This document shows, in pieces, positions 7,411 through 14,779 of a stretch of DNA of 19,363 bases; position 1 is the stretch's first letter; each line of letters begins with the position of its first letter. Under the pieces are notes generated by a model. It worked only from the letters and a program-made list of their open reading frames with translations. It did not search any database and had not been told where the DNA came from. This stretch comes from Pseudomonadota bacterium (GTDB lineage Bacteria > Pseudomonadota > Gammaproteobacteria > Burkholderiales > Burkholderiaceae_C): assembly GCA_023460715.1 (NCBI GenBank), contig JAEWPH010000276.1, positions 1 to 19,363 on the forward strand, written 5' to 3'. Made by a program: the position numbers and the translations under genes.

Positions 7411-9843
7411 ATGTCCGGACACACCCCCTTGCCATCCACCCCCATCGACCTGCCCCTGCTGCCTCTGCGTGACGTGGTGGTGTTTCCCCACATGGTGATC
7501 CCGCTGTTCGTGGGCCGCCCCAAGAGCATCAAGGCACTTGAGCTGGCCATGGACGCGGACCGCCGCATCATGCTGGTGGCGCAGAAAACGGCGGCCAAGG
7601 ACGAGCCCCAGGTGGCCGACATGTTCGACGTGGGCTGCATCTCTACGATCCTGCAGATGCTCAAGCTGCCTGACGGCACCGTGAAGGTGCTGGTCGAGGG
7701 GCAGCAGCGCGCGCTGGTGGCCTCCATCGATGATGGCGAGACCCACTTCACCGCCACAGTGACCCCGGTCCAGGCCGGCGAGGAAGAGCACAAGCCGAGC
7801 GAGATCGAGGCGCTGCGCCGCGCCGTGATGCAGCAGTTCGACCAGTACGTCAAGCTCAACAAGAAGATACCTCCCGAGATCCTGACCTCGATCTCCAGCA
7901 TTGATGATCCCGGCCGGCTGGCAGACACGATTGCGGCCCACCTGCCGCTCAAGCTGGAGAACAAGCAACTGGTGCTCGACCTCTCCGACGTGAAGCTGCG
8001 CCTGGAGAACCTGTTCGAGCAACTCGACCGAGAGGTCGACATCCTCAACGTCGACAAGAAGATCCGCGGTCGCGTGAAGCGGCAGATGGAGAAGAACCAG
8101 CGCGACTTCTACCTCAACGAGCAGGTGAAGGCCATCCAGAAGGAACTGGGCGAGGGCGAGGAAGGCGCGGACATCGAAGAGATCGAGAAGAAGATCAAGG
8201 CCGCCAAGATGCCTGCCGAGGCGCGCAAGAAGGCGGACGCGGAATTCAAGAAGCTCAAGCTCATGTCGCCCATGTCGGCAGAAGCCACCGTGGTGCGCAA
8301 CTACATCGATGTGCTGACCGGTCTGCCCTGGGCCAAGCGCACAAAGATCAAGCACGACCTGGCCAATGCCGAGGGCGTGCTGAACGAAGACCATTACGGC
8401 CTGGACAAGGTCAAGGACCGCATCCTCGAGTACCTCGCGGTGCAGCAGCGCGTGGACAAGGTCAAGGCGCCCATCCTGTGCCTGGTGGGGCCACCCGGCG
8501 TGGGCAAGACCTCGCTCGGCCAGTCCATCGCGAAGGCGACGGGCCGCAAGTACGTGCGCATGGCGCTCGGCGGCATGCGCGACGAGGCCGAGATCCGCGG
8601 GCACCGCCGCACCTACATCGGCGCCATGCCGGGCAAGGTGCTGCAGAGCCTGAACAAGGTCGGCACGCGCAATCCGCTGTTCCTCCTCGACGAGATCGAC
8701 AAGCTGGGTACGGACTTCCGCGGCGACCCTTCCAGCGCGTTGCTCGAAGTGCTCGATCCTGAGCAGAACAGCAAGTTCGGCGATCACTATGTGGAGGTCG
8801 ACTTCGATCTGTCCGACGTGATGTTCGTGGCCACGTCCAACTCAATGAACATTCCGCCGGCCCTGCTGGACCGCATGGAAGTGATCCGCCTGTCGGGCTA
8901 CACCGAAGACGAGAAGACCAACATCGCCATGAAGTACCTGCTGCCCAAGCAGATGACGAACAACGGCGTGAAGGACGAGGAACTGCAGGTCACCGAGTCT
9001 GCCGTGCGCGATGTGGTGCGCTACTACACCCGTGAGGCCGGCGTGCGTTCGCTGGAGCGCGAGCTGTCCAAGATCTGCCGCAAGGTGGTGAAGGGCCTGC
9101 AGCTGAAAAAGCTGGAACCCCAGGTCGTGGTGACCGCTGACAACCTGCCCGACTACCTGGGCGTGCGCAAGTACACCTACGGCCGTGCGGAGCAGCAAAA
9201 CCAGGTGGGGCAAGTCGTCGGTTTGGCATGGACCGAGGTGGGCGGTGATCTGCTGACCATTGAGGCGGCGAGCATGCCCGGCAAGGGCGTCATCACGCGC
9301 ACCGGCTCGCTGGGCGATGTGATGAAGGAATCGGTCGAGGCCGCACGGACCGTGGTGCGCAGCCGGGCACGCCTGTTGGGCATCAAGGACGAGGTCTTCG
9401 AGAAGCGGGACATGCACATCCACGTGCCCGACGGTGCGACGCCCAAGGACGGCCCTAGTGCGGGCGCCGCAATGACGACCGCCTTCGTGTCGGCGCTGAC
9501 GGGTATCCCTGTGCGCGGCGACGTGGCGATGACCGGCGAGATCACCCTGCGCGGCGAGGTCACGGCGATCGGCGGCCTCAAGGAGAAGCTGCTGGCCGCA
9601 CTGCGCGGCGGCATCCGCACGGTTCTGATTCCGGAAGAGAACGTGAAGGACCTGCAGGAGATTCCGGACAACGTGAAGAGCGGCCTGGAGATCATTCCCG
9701 TCAAATGGATCGACAAGGTGCTGGAGGTGGCGCTGGAGCGCAAACCCATCGCATTGACGGAGGATGAAGTGGCTGCAGCCGCCGTTCCGGCCCCTGAGCC
9801 TGCCAAGGCTGTGGGAACGGCCACGGGGTCGGTCAAGCACTAA
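7411..9843 (+). CDS. lon: Endopeptidase La (Lon protease)
   Basis: An 810-residue ATP-dependent serine protease that degrades misfolded and short-lived regulatory proteins in the cytosol. The N-terminal substrate-binding domain ([23 protein letters not shown]) leads through coiled helices (about 190-300) into the AAA+ module. Walker A GPPGVGKT is at 360-367 and Walker B LLDEID includes D427-E428. The C-terminal protease domain carries the Ser/Lys dyad, Ser683 (DGPSAGAAM) and Lys726 (GGLKEKLL), 43 residues apart as in E. coli Lon. I chose ATG 7411 because GAGG lies six bases upstream; in-frame ATG 7399 lacks a comparable site. The final 30 or so residues (Ala/Pro/Val-rich) are the usual variable tail. 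It follows clpX but likely has its own promoter. Confidence 0.97.
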   Translation: MSGHTPLPSTPIDLPLLPLRDVVVFPHMVIPLFVGRPKSIKALELAMDADRRIMLVAQKTAAKDEPQVADMFDVGCISTILQMLKLPDGTVKVLVEGQQRALVASIDDGETHFTATVTPVQAGEEEHKPSEIEALRRAVMQQFDQYVKLNKKIPPEILTSISSIDDPGRLADTIAAHLPLKLENKQLVLDLSDVKLRLENLFEQLDREVDILNVDKKIRGRVKRQMEKNQRDFYLNEQVKAIQKELGEGEEGADIEEIEKKIKAAKMPAEARKKADAEFKKLKLMSPMSAEATVVRNYIDVLTGLPWAKRTKIKHDLANAEGVLNEDHYGLDKVKDRILEYLAVQQRVDKVKAPILCLVGPPGVGKTSLGQSIAKATGRKYVRMALGGMRDEAEIRGHRRTYIGAMPGKVLQSLNKVGTRNPLFLLDEIDKLGTDFRGDPSSALLEVLDPEQNSKFGDHYVEVDFDLSDVMFVATSNSMNIPPALLDRMEVIRLSGYTEDEKTNIAMKYLLPKQMTNNGVKDEELQVTESAVRDVVRYYTREAGVRSLERELSKICRKVVKGLQLKKLEPQVVVTADNLPDYLGVRKYTYGRAEQQNQVGQVVGLAWTEVGGDLLTIEAASMPGKGVITRTGSLGDVMKESVEAARTVVRSRARLLGIKDEVFEKRDMHIHVPDGATPKDGPSAGAAMTTAFVSALTGIPVRGDVAMTGEITLRGEVTAIGGLKEKLLAALRGGIRTVLIPEENVKDLQEIPDNVKSGLEIIPVKWIDKVLEVALERKPIALTEDEVAAAAVPAPEPAKAVGTATGSVKH

Positions 9844-9851
9844 GCGCGGAA

Positions 9852-9876
9852 GCTGCCGCGATTTCTTCGCGGCGGC
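9852..9876 (+). other. Hairpin after lon, possible weak terminator
   Basis: GCTGCCGCG (9852-9860) pairs with CGCGGCGGC (9868-9876), nine pairs including one G-U, around ATTTCTT. No T-tract follows. It may protect the lon mRNA 3' end or act with Rho. Confidence 0.4.
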
Positions 9877-9888
9877 CTGAAAATGCGC

Positions 9889-9922
9889 TACAATTCATTC
9901 ATCGACGCAAACGATGTATAAT
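9889..9922 (+). promoter_or_regulatory. Promoter region of the tRNA-Gly/Cys unit
   Basis: A perfect -10 TATAAT sits at 9917-9922, 17 bases before the tRNA. Only a weak -35 (TTCATT, 9894-9899) lies 17 bases upstream of it. A second -10-like TACAAT is at 9889-9894. A 5-bp inverted repeat, CATCG/CGATG (9900-9904, 9912-9916), abuts the -10. Confidence 0.55.
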
Positions 9923-9936
9923 CTGAGGCTTCGGTA

Positions 9937-10019
9937 AATGCGGGAATAGCTCAGTTGGTAGAGCGCAACCTTGCCAAGGTTGAGGTCGAGAGTTCGAGAC
10001 TCTTTTCCCGCTCCAGTTT
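9937..10019 (+). repeat. 83-bp direct repeat, copy 1 (holds tRNA-Gly)
   Basis: Identical to 10293-10375. The identity extends three bases upstream and four bases downstream of the 76-nt tRNA-Gly gene. The copies are 356 bases apart and enclose tRNA-Cys. Confidence 0.9.
9940..10015 (+). tRNA. tRNA-Gly (anticodon GCC), copy 1
   Basis: A 76-nt tRNA. Acceptor GCGGGAA pairs with TTCCCGC, then T and encoded CCA. D-arm GCTC-AGTTGGTA-GAGC; anticodon stem CAACC/GGTTG around TTGCCAA, giving GCC for GGC and GGU codons. T-loop TTCGAGA. A terminator hairpin starts five bases after the CCA. Confidence 0.98.
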
Positions 10020-10020
10020 C

Positions 10021-10049
10021 AAAAGGGGAGGCAATTGCTTCCCCTTTTT
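10021..10049 (+). terminator. Terminator or attenuator between tRNA-Gly and tRNA-Cys
   Basis: AAAAGGGGAGGC (10021-10032) pairs with GCTTCCCCTTTT (10037-10048), including one G-U, with AATT as the minimal loop and T5 at the end. It sits between tRNA-Gly and tRNA-Cys, so it may terminate most transcripts or only attenuate tRNA-Cys. Confidence 0.65.
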
Positions 10050-10066
10050 GCCAGGTAATTCGGCAG

Positions 10067-10140
10067 GGCGCGGTAGCAAAGCGGTTATGCACCGGATTGC
10101 AAATCCGTGTAGGTCGGTTCGACTCCGGCCCGCGCCTCCA
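10067..10140 (+). tRNA. tRNA-Cys (anticodon GCA)
   Basis: A 74-nt tRNA. Acceptor GGCGCGG pairs with CCGCGCC, then T and encoded CCA. The anticodon loop TTGCAAA gives GCA within stem CCGGA/TCCGT; the outermost pair (27-43) is a C-U mismatch where E. coli has G-U. T-arm TCGG-TTCGACT-CCGG. Lies 51 bases after tRNA-Gly and probably shares its promoter. Confidence 0.97.
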
Positions 10141-10249
10141 GGTTTTCGGTAGGCGCTTCACTAAAGAGTGGAGCCAGGCCGAAAGCGTGGCGATTGCCTG
10201 GTAGGCAGCACGAGAGTTTCGCTTAGTTCTCTGAACAGTGGAAAATCAG
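10141..10249 (+). other. Gene-free spacer with inverted repeats between tRNA-Cys and tRNA-Gly
   Basis: No tRNA or convincing reading frame is present. GCTTCACT (10155-10162) pairs with AGTGGAGC (10167-10174) around AAAG. CCAGGC (10174-10179) can pair with GCCTGG (10196-10201). No T-tract follows either, so this is a folded trailer of the tRNA-Cys transcript at most. Confidence 0.35.
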
Positions 10250-10258
10250 TGCTAGAAT
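10250..10258 (+). promoter_or_regulatory. Candidate extended -10 promoter of the second tRNA-Gly
   Basis: TGC-TAGAAT is an extended -10 form with five of six -10 bases, 37 bases before tRNA-Gly. The -35 is poor (CTGAAC, 10231-10236, spacer 16), which an extended -10 can compensate. Confidence 0.5.
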
Positions 10259-10292
10259 TCGGTTCTTGCCAGCACGCAAATGCGGGTTGGTC

Positions 10293-10375
10293 AATGCGGG
10301 AATAGCTCAGTTGGTAGAGCGCAACCTTGCCAAGGTTGAGGTCGAGAGTTCGAGACTCTTTTCCCGCTCCAGTTT
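10293..10375 (+). repeat. 83-bp direct repeat, copy 2 (holds tRNA-Gly)
   Basis: Identical to 9937-10019. Sequence diverges immediately on both sides of the repeat. Confidence 0.9.
10296..10371 (+). tRNA. tRNA-Gly (anticodon GCC), copy 2
   Basis: Base-for-base identical to the tRNA-Gly at 9940-10015. It has its own candidate promoter and terminator, so it appears to be an independent single-gene unit. Confidence 0.98.
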
Positions 10376-10377
10376 GC

Positions 10378-10408
10378 AAAAAGGGAAGCCCAGGCTTCCC
10401 TTTTTTTT
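10378..10408 (+). terminator. Strong Rho-independent terminator after second tRNA-Gly
   Basis: GGGAAGCC (10383-10390) and GGCTTCCC (10393-10400) are perfect arms, extended by A5/T5 pairing, and followed by T8 (10401-10408). The real loop is probably CCCAGG. This separates tRNA-Gly from the tRNA-Leu unit. Confidence 0.88.
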
Positions 10409-10516
10409 GCCTTGCGCTTTGTCATGCGTCCAGGCTGTCGGGCCCGATGGGGTGATGCCACCATGACCCCGGGTTCGGCGGGCCGGTCCCTGTATGCTGC
10501 ATGGGTTGCAGCCGGC

Positions 10517-10608
10517 GCCCCGATGGTGAAATTGGTAGACACTGCGGACTTAAAATCCGCCGCTTCCTGAGAAGGGGCGTGCCGGTTCGACCCCGGCTCG
10601 GGGCACCA
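10517..10608 (+). tRNA. tRNA-Leu (anticodon UAA)
   Basis: A 92-nt type II tRNA. Acceptor GCCCCGA pairs with TCGGGGC, then A and encoded CCA. D-arm GTG-AAATTGGTAGA-CAC. Anticodon stem GCGGA/TCCGC with loop CTTAAAA gives UAA. The long variable arm (CGCTTC...GGGGCG) is slightly larger than usual. T-arm GCCGG-TTCGACC-CCGGC. No terminator follows, and a coding sequence begins 14 bases later. Confidence 0.97.
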
Positions 10609-10622
10609 ATTACGATTCGATC

Positions 10623-11255
10623 ATGTCAAGTTACAACGCTCCCTTTGAAATCCACGTGCACGGCCAGGTCCAGTTGCGCCCCGAGGCCGGGTTCGATCAG
10701 ATCCAGGAGGCGTTGAAGCCTTTGTGGAAGTACGCCGGAGCCCGTTCGCTGGCCGATGGCGCGGCCAGCGCCTATGAAGAAGAGCCGGGGATCCAGTTCG
10801 ATGCGAAGGCGCACATGCTGCAGATCTGCTGGACGGTGCGAGGCGACGAGGACTTTCGCCAGTCGCTGGACGAGATGTGCATGAGTCTCAACGAACTGGC
10901 CGAGCAGGGCGCGGCCATCGAAGTCACGTTCTACGACACGGACTTTGACGAAGAGGAAGAGGACGACGGCACCGAGGCGCGCGACGACTTCGTGATGCTG
11001 TTCGTCGGACCGACGCCCGCTGCCATCATGCAGGTGCAGCGCGATCTGCTGGTGCAGGACGTGGTGAACATGATGGAGCGGCACTTCGACGGCTCCGAAT
11101 TGAGCGGCGTGGTGGCCGAGATCGACAAGCTGTTCTCCGAGCGCTTTGATGCGCTGGTGAATTCGCTGGAGATCGGCAAGCCGCCGCGGGGTTCCGGTGG
11201 CTCGGGCAGCGGCCATGGTGGCAGTGGCGGACGCCGGCCCCGCCATTTGCACTGA
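10623..11255 (+). CDS. Uncharacterised acidic protein, possibly the DUF6806 family
   Basis: 210 residues, probably cytosolic, with no signal peptide or membrane segment. I do not recognise an enzyme motif. By recollection it resembles a conserved Comamonadaceae family of unknown function (DUF6806), which I cannot confirm. Residues 1-100 look folded (FEIHVHGQVQLRPEAGF, MLQICWTVRGDEDFRQSL). An acidic run lies at 105-122 (DTDFDEEEEDDG). A second folded part (FVMLFVGPTPAAIMQVQRDL, then a helix to about 182) follows. The tail is Gly/Ser-rich (190-203) and ends RRPRHLH. ATG 10623 lies 14 bases after tRNA-Leu and has no visible Shine-Dalgarno sequence, so expression probably depends on the tRNA transcript. 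The alternating acidic and basic, Gly-rich regions could bind a partner, but function is unknown. Confidence 0.82.
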   Translation: MSSYNAPFEIHVHGQVQLRPEAGFDQIQEALKPLWKYAGARSLADGAASAYEEEPGIQFDAKAHMLQICWTVRGDEDFRQSLDEMCMSLNELAEQGAAIEVTFYDTDFDEEEEDDGTEARDDFVMLFVGPTPAAIMQVQRDLLVQDVVNMMERHFDGSELSGVVAEIDKLFSERFDALVNSLEIGKPPRGSGGSGSGHGGSGGRRPRHLH

Positions 11256-11351
11256 CACTGCATCCGCTCTCTTCCGTTTCGTCTTTGGGACGGCGGAGGG
11301 CCCGGCGGTCGACCAACAGGGCCCGGTGCAACGCCGCAGGCCCGTCGCCTG

Positions 11352-11888
11352 ATGACTTCCAACGATCTCCCTTACCTGAGCGCCTATCCCGCAGCGCTGC
11401 TGGCGCAGGTGCTTGATCTGATCCAGGGCGAGGGCTTGGGGCCGGTGCTGCTGCGCCGCTATCCACAAGGCCATGCCGTGCGCAACGACAAGGCGCTGTA
11501 CCAGTACGCGGCGGACCTGAAGGCCCGGCACCTGCGCAATGCCGGTACGGTGCAGAAGGTCGTGTTCGACAGCAAGATCCACGTCGTGCGGCATGCCCTG
11601 GGGCTGCACACGGCGTCTGCGCGGGTACAGGGCGGGCGGCTGACGGCCCGGCACGAGATCCGCATCGCGTCGATGTTCAAGCAGGTGCCGGAGGAGTTCC
11701 TGCGCATGATCGTCGTGCATGAACTGGCCCATCTGCGCGAGAAGGACCACGGCAAGGCGTTCTACCAGCTGTGCGAACACATGGAGCCCCGCTACCACCA
11801 GTACGAGTTCGATACCCGGCTGTATCTGACCCACTTGGAGCGATCGGGCGAGCGGCTGTGGGCGGCCGCAGCGGGCTCGGACGTTTAG
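11352..11888 (+). CDS. YgjP-like / M48-type zinc metallopeptidase domain protein
   Basis: 178 residues, predicted cytosolic. The zinc motif HELAH is at 123-127 (IVVHELAHLREKDHG), with His133 as a likely third ligand and the following GKAFYQLCEHMEPRY. This arrangement (HELxHL, then H about six residues on, then F-Y/W) is that of the YgjP/DUF45 family, which is related to SprT and M48 peptidases. Upstream, RIASMFKQVPEEFLRMI is the usual helix before the motif. Substrate and activity are unknown; one E. coli relative, YgjP, has been reported as a nucleotide pyrophosphatase. The start is supported only by a weak AGG at 11338-11340. It lies 96 bases after the acidic protein on the same strand and may be co-transcribed. 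It converges on murI. Confidence 0.85.
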   Translation: MTSNDLPYLSAYPAALLAQVLDLIQGEGLGPVLLRRYPQGHAVRNDKALYQYAADLKARHLRNAGTVQKVVFDSKIHVVRHALGLHTASARVQGGRLTARHEIRIASMFKQVPEEFLRMIVVHELAHLREKDHGKAFYQLCEHMEPRYHQYEFDTRLYLTHLERSGERLWAAAAGSDV

Positions 11889-11890
11889 GC

Positions 11891-11907
11891 GCTGCCCTTC
11901 GGGCGGC
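11891..11907. other. Small hairpin between convergent genes
   Basis: GCTGCCC (11891-11897) pairs with GGGCGGC (11901-11907), seven pairs with one G-U, around TTC. It sits in the 49-base gap between the metallopeptidase stop and the murI stop. It could serve both directions, but neither side has a T-tract. Confidence 0.35.
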
Positions 11908-11935
11908 TACACCCGCGCTCCCGGTTAAGGTGTGT

Positions 11936-11967
11936 GCTCATAAATTGATAGCTGCTTGCGCTTGATG
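11936..11967 (-). repeat. Half copy of the palindromic repeat, overlapping the murI 3' end
   Basis: Read on the minus strand, this shares 22 of 32 bases with 376-407, including CAAGCGCA, GCTAT and the final GAGC. The left, mirror half of the element is not recognisable. It encodes the last murI residues (QAQAAINL) and its TGA stop. Confidence 0.55.
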
Positions 11968-12879
11968 GGTGGCCGTCAGGGCCGAAAAAGCTTGTGAATG
12001 GGCTCCGGATGCAAGCGTGGGCACCGACACCTGCGCACAGCACCGGGCTGGCAGGCCGAGCCAGCGCTGGGCTGCGGCCTGCAGCAGCGGCAGTTCTCCG
12101 GTCGTGAGCAGGCGGACGGCCTCGCCATCGGGTGCCCTCACCGTGGCCAGGGCACCGGCGGCCTCCAGCAGCCGGCGCGTCTGGCGCGCCACCGGCTCGC
12201 CCGTTTCCACAAAACGCACCGCCGGCCCGGTACAGGCCCGCAGCGCCTGTTCGGCAAAGATGTAGTGGGTACAGCCCAGCACCAGCGTGTCGATCTCGCC
12301 GTGGCCGGTGCCGAACGGGGCCAGGGCCGCGGTATAGCGCTCGCAGAGCGCGCGGACTTCGGCCGTGGCCGGATCCGTGTCGTGGGCGTCCGCCGTGCTG
12401 CGTTCGATGGCCAGGGCCAGCCCGTCGCAGGGTTGGACGGCGAACTGCACGGGGCCCTCCAGCGACGCGCGCAGCCGGCCGAACTTGCCGCTGGCCAGCG
12501 TGCCGCGCGTGGCGATCACGCCCACGCGGCCGGTCTGCGTGAGCGACAGCGCCGGCTTCAGCGCGGGTTCCACGCCCACCAGGGGCAGTGCCGGGTAGCG
12601 GGCGCGCACCTCGGCGATGGCCGCGGCCGTGGCGGTGTTGCAGGCCACGACGAGCGCCTTGATGCCGTAGGTCTGCAGCAGATGGTGCGCGATCGCTTCG
12701 GTGCGTGCGGCCACATAGGCGTCGCCCTGTTCGCCGTAGGGCGCGTGAGCGCTGTCGGCGAGGTACACGAAGCGTTCGTGCGGCAGTGCGGCGCGCAGGG
12801 CCCGCAGCACGCTCAGGCCGCCGATGCCGCTGTCGAACACGCCGATCGGCGCCGTGGAAGGGGAGAGGGGAAGGGACAT
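11938..12879 (-). CDS. murI: Glutamate racemase
   Basis: A 313-residue cofactor-independent racemase that makes D-glutamate for peptidoglycan. The two catalytic cysteines are Cys80 (VVACNTATA) and Cys203 (LGCTHYIF), each in its family motif. The N-terminal DSGIGGLSVL (16-25) and ADSAHAPYG (41-49) segments form the substrate site. It is about 40 residues longer than many homologues. The tail after about residue 285 is not typical, and its last residues come from a short repeat. The ATG has AAGGA seven bases upstream, which supports this start. Transcription probably begins within the 243 bases separating it from the fumarase gene, but I saw only a poor -10 (CATACT) there. Confidence 0.95.
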   Translation of the reverse strand: MSLPLSPSTAPIGVFDSGIGGLSVLRALRAALPHERFVYLADSAHAPYGEQGDAYVAARTEAIAHHLLQTYGIKALVVACNTATAAAIAEVRARYPALPLVGVEPALKPALSLTQTGRVGVIATRGTLASGKFGRLRASLEGPVQFAVQPCDGLALAIERSTADAHDTDPATAEVRALCERYTAALAPFGTGHGEIDTLVLGCTHYIFAEQALRACTGPAVRFVETGEPVARQTRRLLEAAGALATVRAPDGEAVRLLTTGELPLLQAAAQRWLGLPARCCAQVSVPTLASGAHSQAFSALTATHQAQAAINL

Positions 12880-13073
12880 CGAAGGGTCCTTGGAGAGCAG
12901 AATGCAGGCCTGCGTCCGGGCATGCGCCGCGCGCGGTGGCCAGTATGCCCGCGCCGGGAAGATCGTGCAGCCCGCTCTGCTGCCCGGACCGTGGCGAGAG
13001 CACGGAGTTGGCGTGGAGCCGGTGGTGGACTGCCGTGAAAATCGCCGGGCTGCCCCGCCACACCGCCCAAAGC

Positions 13074-13094
13074 AAAACCGCCCGAAGGCGGTTT
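13074..13094 (-). terminator. Rho-independent terminator of the class I fumarase gene
   Basis: On the minus strand AAACCGCC, loop TTCG, GGCGGTTT is followed by TGCTTT, 28 bases after the fumarase stop. The eight-pair stem with a TTCG loop is strong. The rest of the 12880-13122 gap holds only the murI leader. Confidence 0.75.
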
Positions 13095-13122
13095 CGTCAG
13101 GGGGCGTGCCGGCAGGCCGCGT

Positions 13123-14682
13123 TCAGGCTTCAGCCAGCGCAATGCCCTTGAACTCGCCCGTGGCGATCTTTTCCTTCCACAGCGCCGGGCCGGTGATGTG
13201 GGCGCTGGTGCCGCCCGCATCCACGGCGACCGTCACCGGCATGTCGACCACATCGAATTCATAGATGGCTTCCATCCCCAAGTCTTCGAAGCCCACGACC
13301 TTGGCCGTCTTGATGGCTTTGCTCACCAGGTAGGCGGCGCCGCCCACGGCCATCAGGTAGGCGCTCTGGTGCTTCTTGATGGCCTCGATGGCAACCGGGC
13401 CCCGCTCGGACTTGCCGATCATGGCGATCAGGCCGGTCTCGGCCAGCATCATGTCGGTGAACTTGTCCATGCGGGTGGCCGTGGTCGGGCCGGCGGGGCC
13501 CACGGCTTCGTCGCGGACCGGGTCCACCGGGCCCACGTAGTAGATGACGCGGTTGGTGAAGTCGACCGGCAGCTGCTCGCCCTTGGCCAGCATGTCCTGG
13601 ATGCGCTTGTGCGCGGCGTCGCGGCCGGTGAGCATCTTGCCGTTGAGCAGGAGGGTATCGCCCGGCTTCCAGCTGGCGACCTCTTCCTTGGTCAGCGTGT
13701 TCAGGTCGACGCGCTTGGACTTGTTGTAGTCCGGCGCCCAGTCGATCTTGGGCCAGAGGTCCAGCGACGGCGCTTCCAGGTAGACGGGGCCGGAGCCGTC
13801 CAGCACGAAGTGCGCGTGGCGGGTGGCTGCGCAGTTGGGGATCATGGCCACGGGCTTGGACGCGGCGTGCGTGGGGTACATCTTGATCTTGATGTCCAGC
13901 ACGGTGCTGAGGCCGCCCAGGCCTTGGGCGCCGATGCCCAGGGCGTTGACCTTCTCGAACAGTTCCAGGCGCAGTTCCTCGACCTGGTCGAGCTTTTCGC
14001 CGCGCGCCGACTTGGCCTGCAGTTCGTACATGTTCAGGTCGTCCATCAGGCTTTCCTTGGCGAGCAGGACCGCCTTCTCGGCTGTGCCGCCGATGCCGAT
14101 GCCCAGCATGCCGGGCGGGCACCAGCCGGCACCCATGGTGGGCACGGTCTTGAGCACCCAGTCGACCAGGTTGTCGCTGGGGTTCATCATGACCATCTTG
14201 GACTTGTTCTCGCTGCCGCCGCCCTTGGCCGCGACGGTGATGTCCACCGTGTTGCCGGGCACGATCTGCGTGAAGATCACCGCGGGCGTGTTGTCTTTGG
14301 TGTTCTTGCGCAGGAACTGCGGATCGGCCACCACGCTGGCGCGCAGCGTGTTGTCCGGGTGGTTGTAGCCGCGGCGCACACCTTCGTTGACCGCGTCTTC
14401 CAGGCCCTGGCCTGCGGGAAAGCCTTCCCAGCGCACGTCCATGCCGATCTTCAGGAACACGTTGACGATGCCGGTGTCCTGGCAGATGGGTCGCTGGCCC
14501 GTGGCGCTCATCTTGCTGTTGGTGAGGATCTGCGCCATCGCGTCCTTGGCCGCCGGGCTCTGTTCGCGCTCATAGGCGCGGGCCAGGTGGGCGATGAAGT
14601 CGGCGGGATGGTAGTAGGAGATGTACTGCAACGACGCAGCGACGGATTCCACGAGGTCGTGGTACCGGATGGACGTGGTCAT
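13123..14682 (-). CDS. fumA: Fumarate hydratase, class I (iron-sulfur)
   Basis: A 519-residue TCA-cycle enzyme interconverting fumarate and L-malate. It is the oxygen- and iron-sensitive [4Fe-4S] type. Cluster ligands are Cys67 (PICQDTGIV), Cys188 (GWCPPGMLG) and Cys284 (PNCAATRHAHF), with spacing close to that of E. coli FumA. The alpha domain covers about 1-300 and the beta domain about 330-519 (NGKMLTGRDAAHKR, VGPAGPTTATRMD, DMPVTVAVDAGGTSAH). ATG 14682 begins the conserved MTTSIRYHDLVESV. The longer open frame upstream to 14871 is Pro/Arg-rich and overlaps the next gene. No Shine-Dalgarno sequence is visible before the ATG. A terminator follows. A separate class II fumarase lies at 17300-18685, so the organism has both types. 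The gene symbol follows E. coli usage. Confidence 0.94.
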   Translation of the reverse strand: MTTSIRYHDLVESVAASLQYISYYHPADFIAHLARAYEREQSPAAKDAMAQILTNSKMSATGQRPICQDTGIVNVFLKIGMDVRWEGFPAGQGLEDAVNEGVRRGYNHPDNTLRASVVADPQFLRKNTKDNTPAVIFTQIVPGNTVDITVAAKGGGSENKSKMVMMNPSDNLVDWVLKTVPTMGAGWCPPGMLGIGIGGTAEKAVLLAKESLMDDLNMYELQAKSARGEKLDQVEELRLELFEKVNALGIGAQGLGGLSTVLDIKIKMYPTHAASKPVAMIPNCAATRHAHFVLDGSGPVYLEAPSLDLWPKIDWAPDYNKSKRVDLNTLTKEEVASWKPGDTLLLNGKMLTGRDAAHKRIQDMLAKGEQLPVDFTNRVIYYVGPVDPVRDEAVGPAGPTTATRMDKFTDMMLAETGLIAMIGKSERGPVAIEAIKKHQSAYLMAVGGAAYLVSKAIKTAKVVGFEDLGMEAIYEFDVVDMPVTVAVDAGGTSAHITGPALWKEKIATGEFKGIALAEA

Positions 14683-14719
14683 GGTGGGGTGTGTTTTGTA
14701 GGAAGAAGCGAACACCGCA

Positions 14720-14725
14720 ATTATC
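14720..14725 (-). promoter_or_regulatory. Candidate -10 element of the class I fumarase gene
   Basis: GATAAT on the minus strand matches five of six -10 bases and lies 38 bases before the ATG. No recognisable -35 is found 16-18 bases further upstream, so an activator may be needed, or the element may be spurious. Confidence 0.4.
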
Positions 14726-14744
14726 GCCGCGTGATGCGAAGCGC

Positions 14745-14769
14745 GCCCATGCCCCAGAGCGGGGCGGGC
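14745..14769 (-). terminator. Possible terminator of the GGDEF-EAL gene
   Basis: On the minus strand GCCC-GCCCC, loop GCTCT, GGGGC-AT-GGGC forms nine pairs with a two-base bulge, 11 bases after the stop. It has no U-tract, so this is only a possible terminator. Confidence 0.35.
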
Positions 14770-14779
14770 CGCGGCGCGT

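Noticed and set aside
7252..8787. 511-residue minus-strand frame opposite lon
   Set aside because: Antisense shadow of a high-GC gene with no family resemblance, and it crosses the lon promoter region.
9940..10608. tRNA cluster as an integration site of a genomic island
   Set aside because: The direct repeat is the complete tRNA-Gly gene rather than a 3' fragment. No integrase or foreign gene lies nearby, and the flanking genes are core genes.
11297..11326. Two GGGCCCGG direct repeats before the metallopeptidase gene
   Set aside because: Eight-base GC-only repeats are expected by chance in DNA of this composition.
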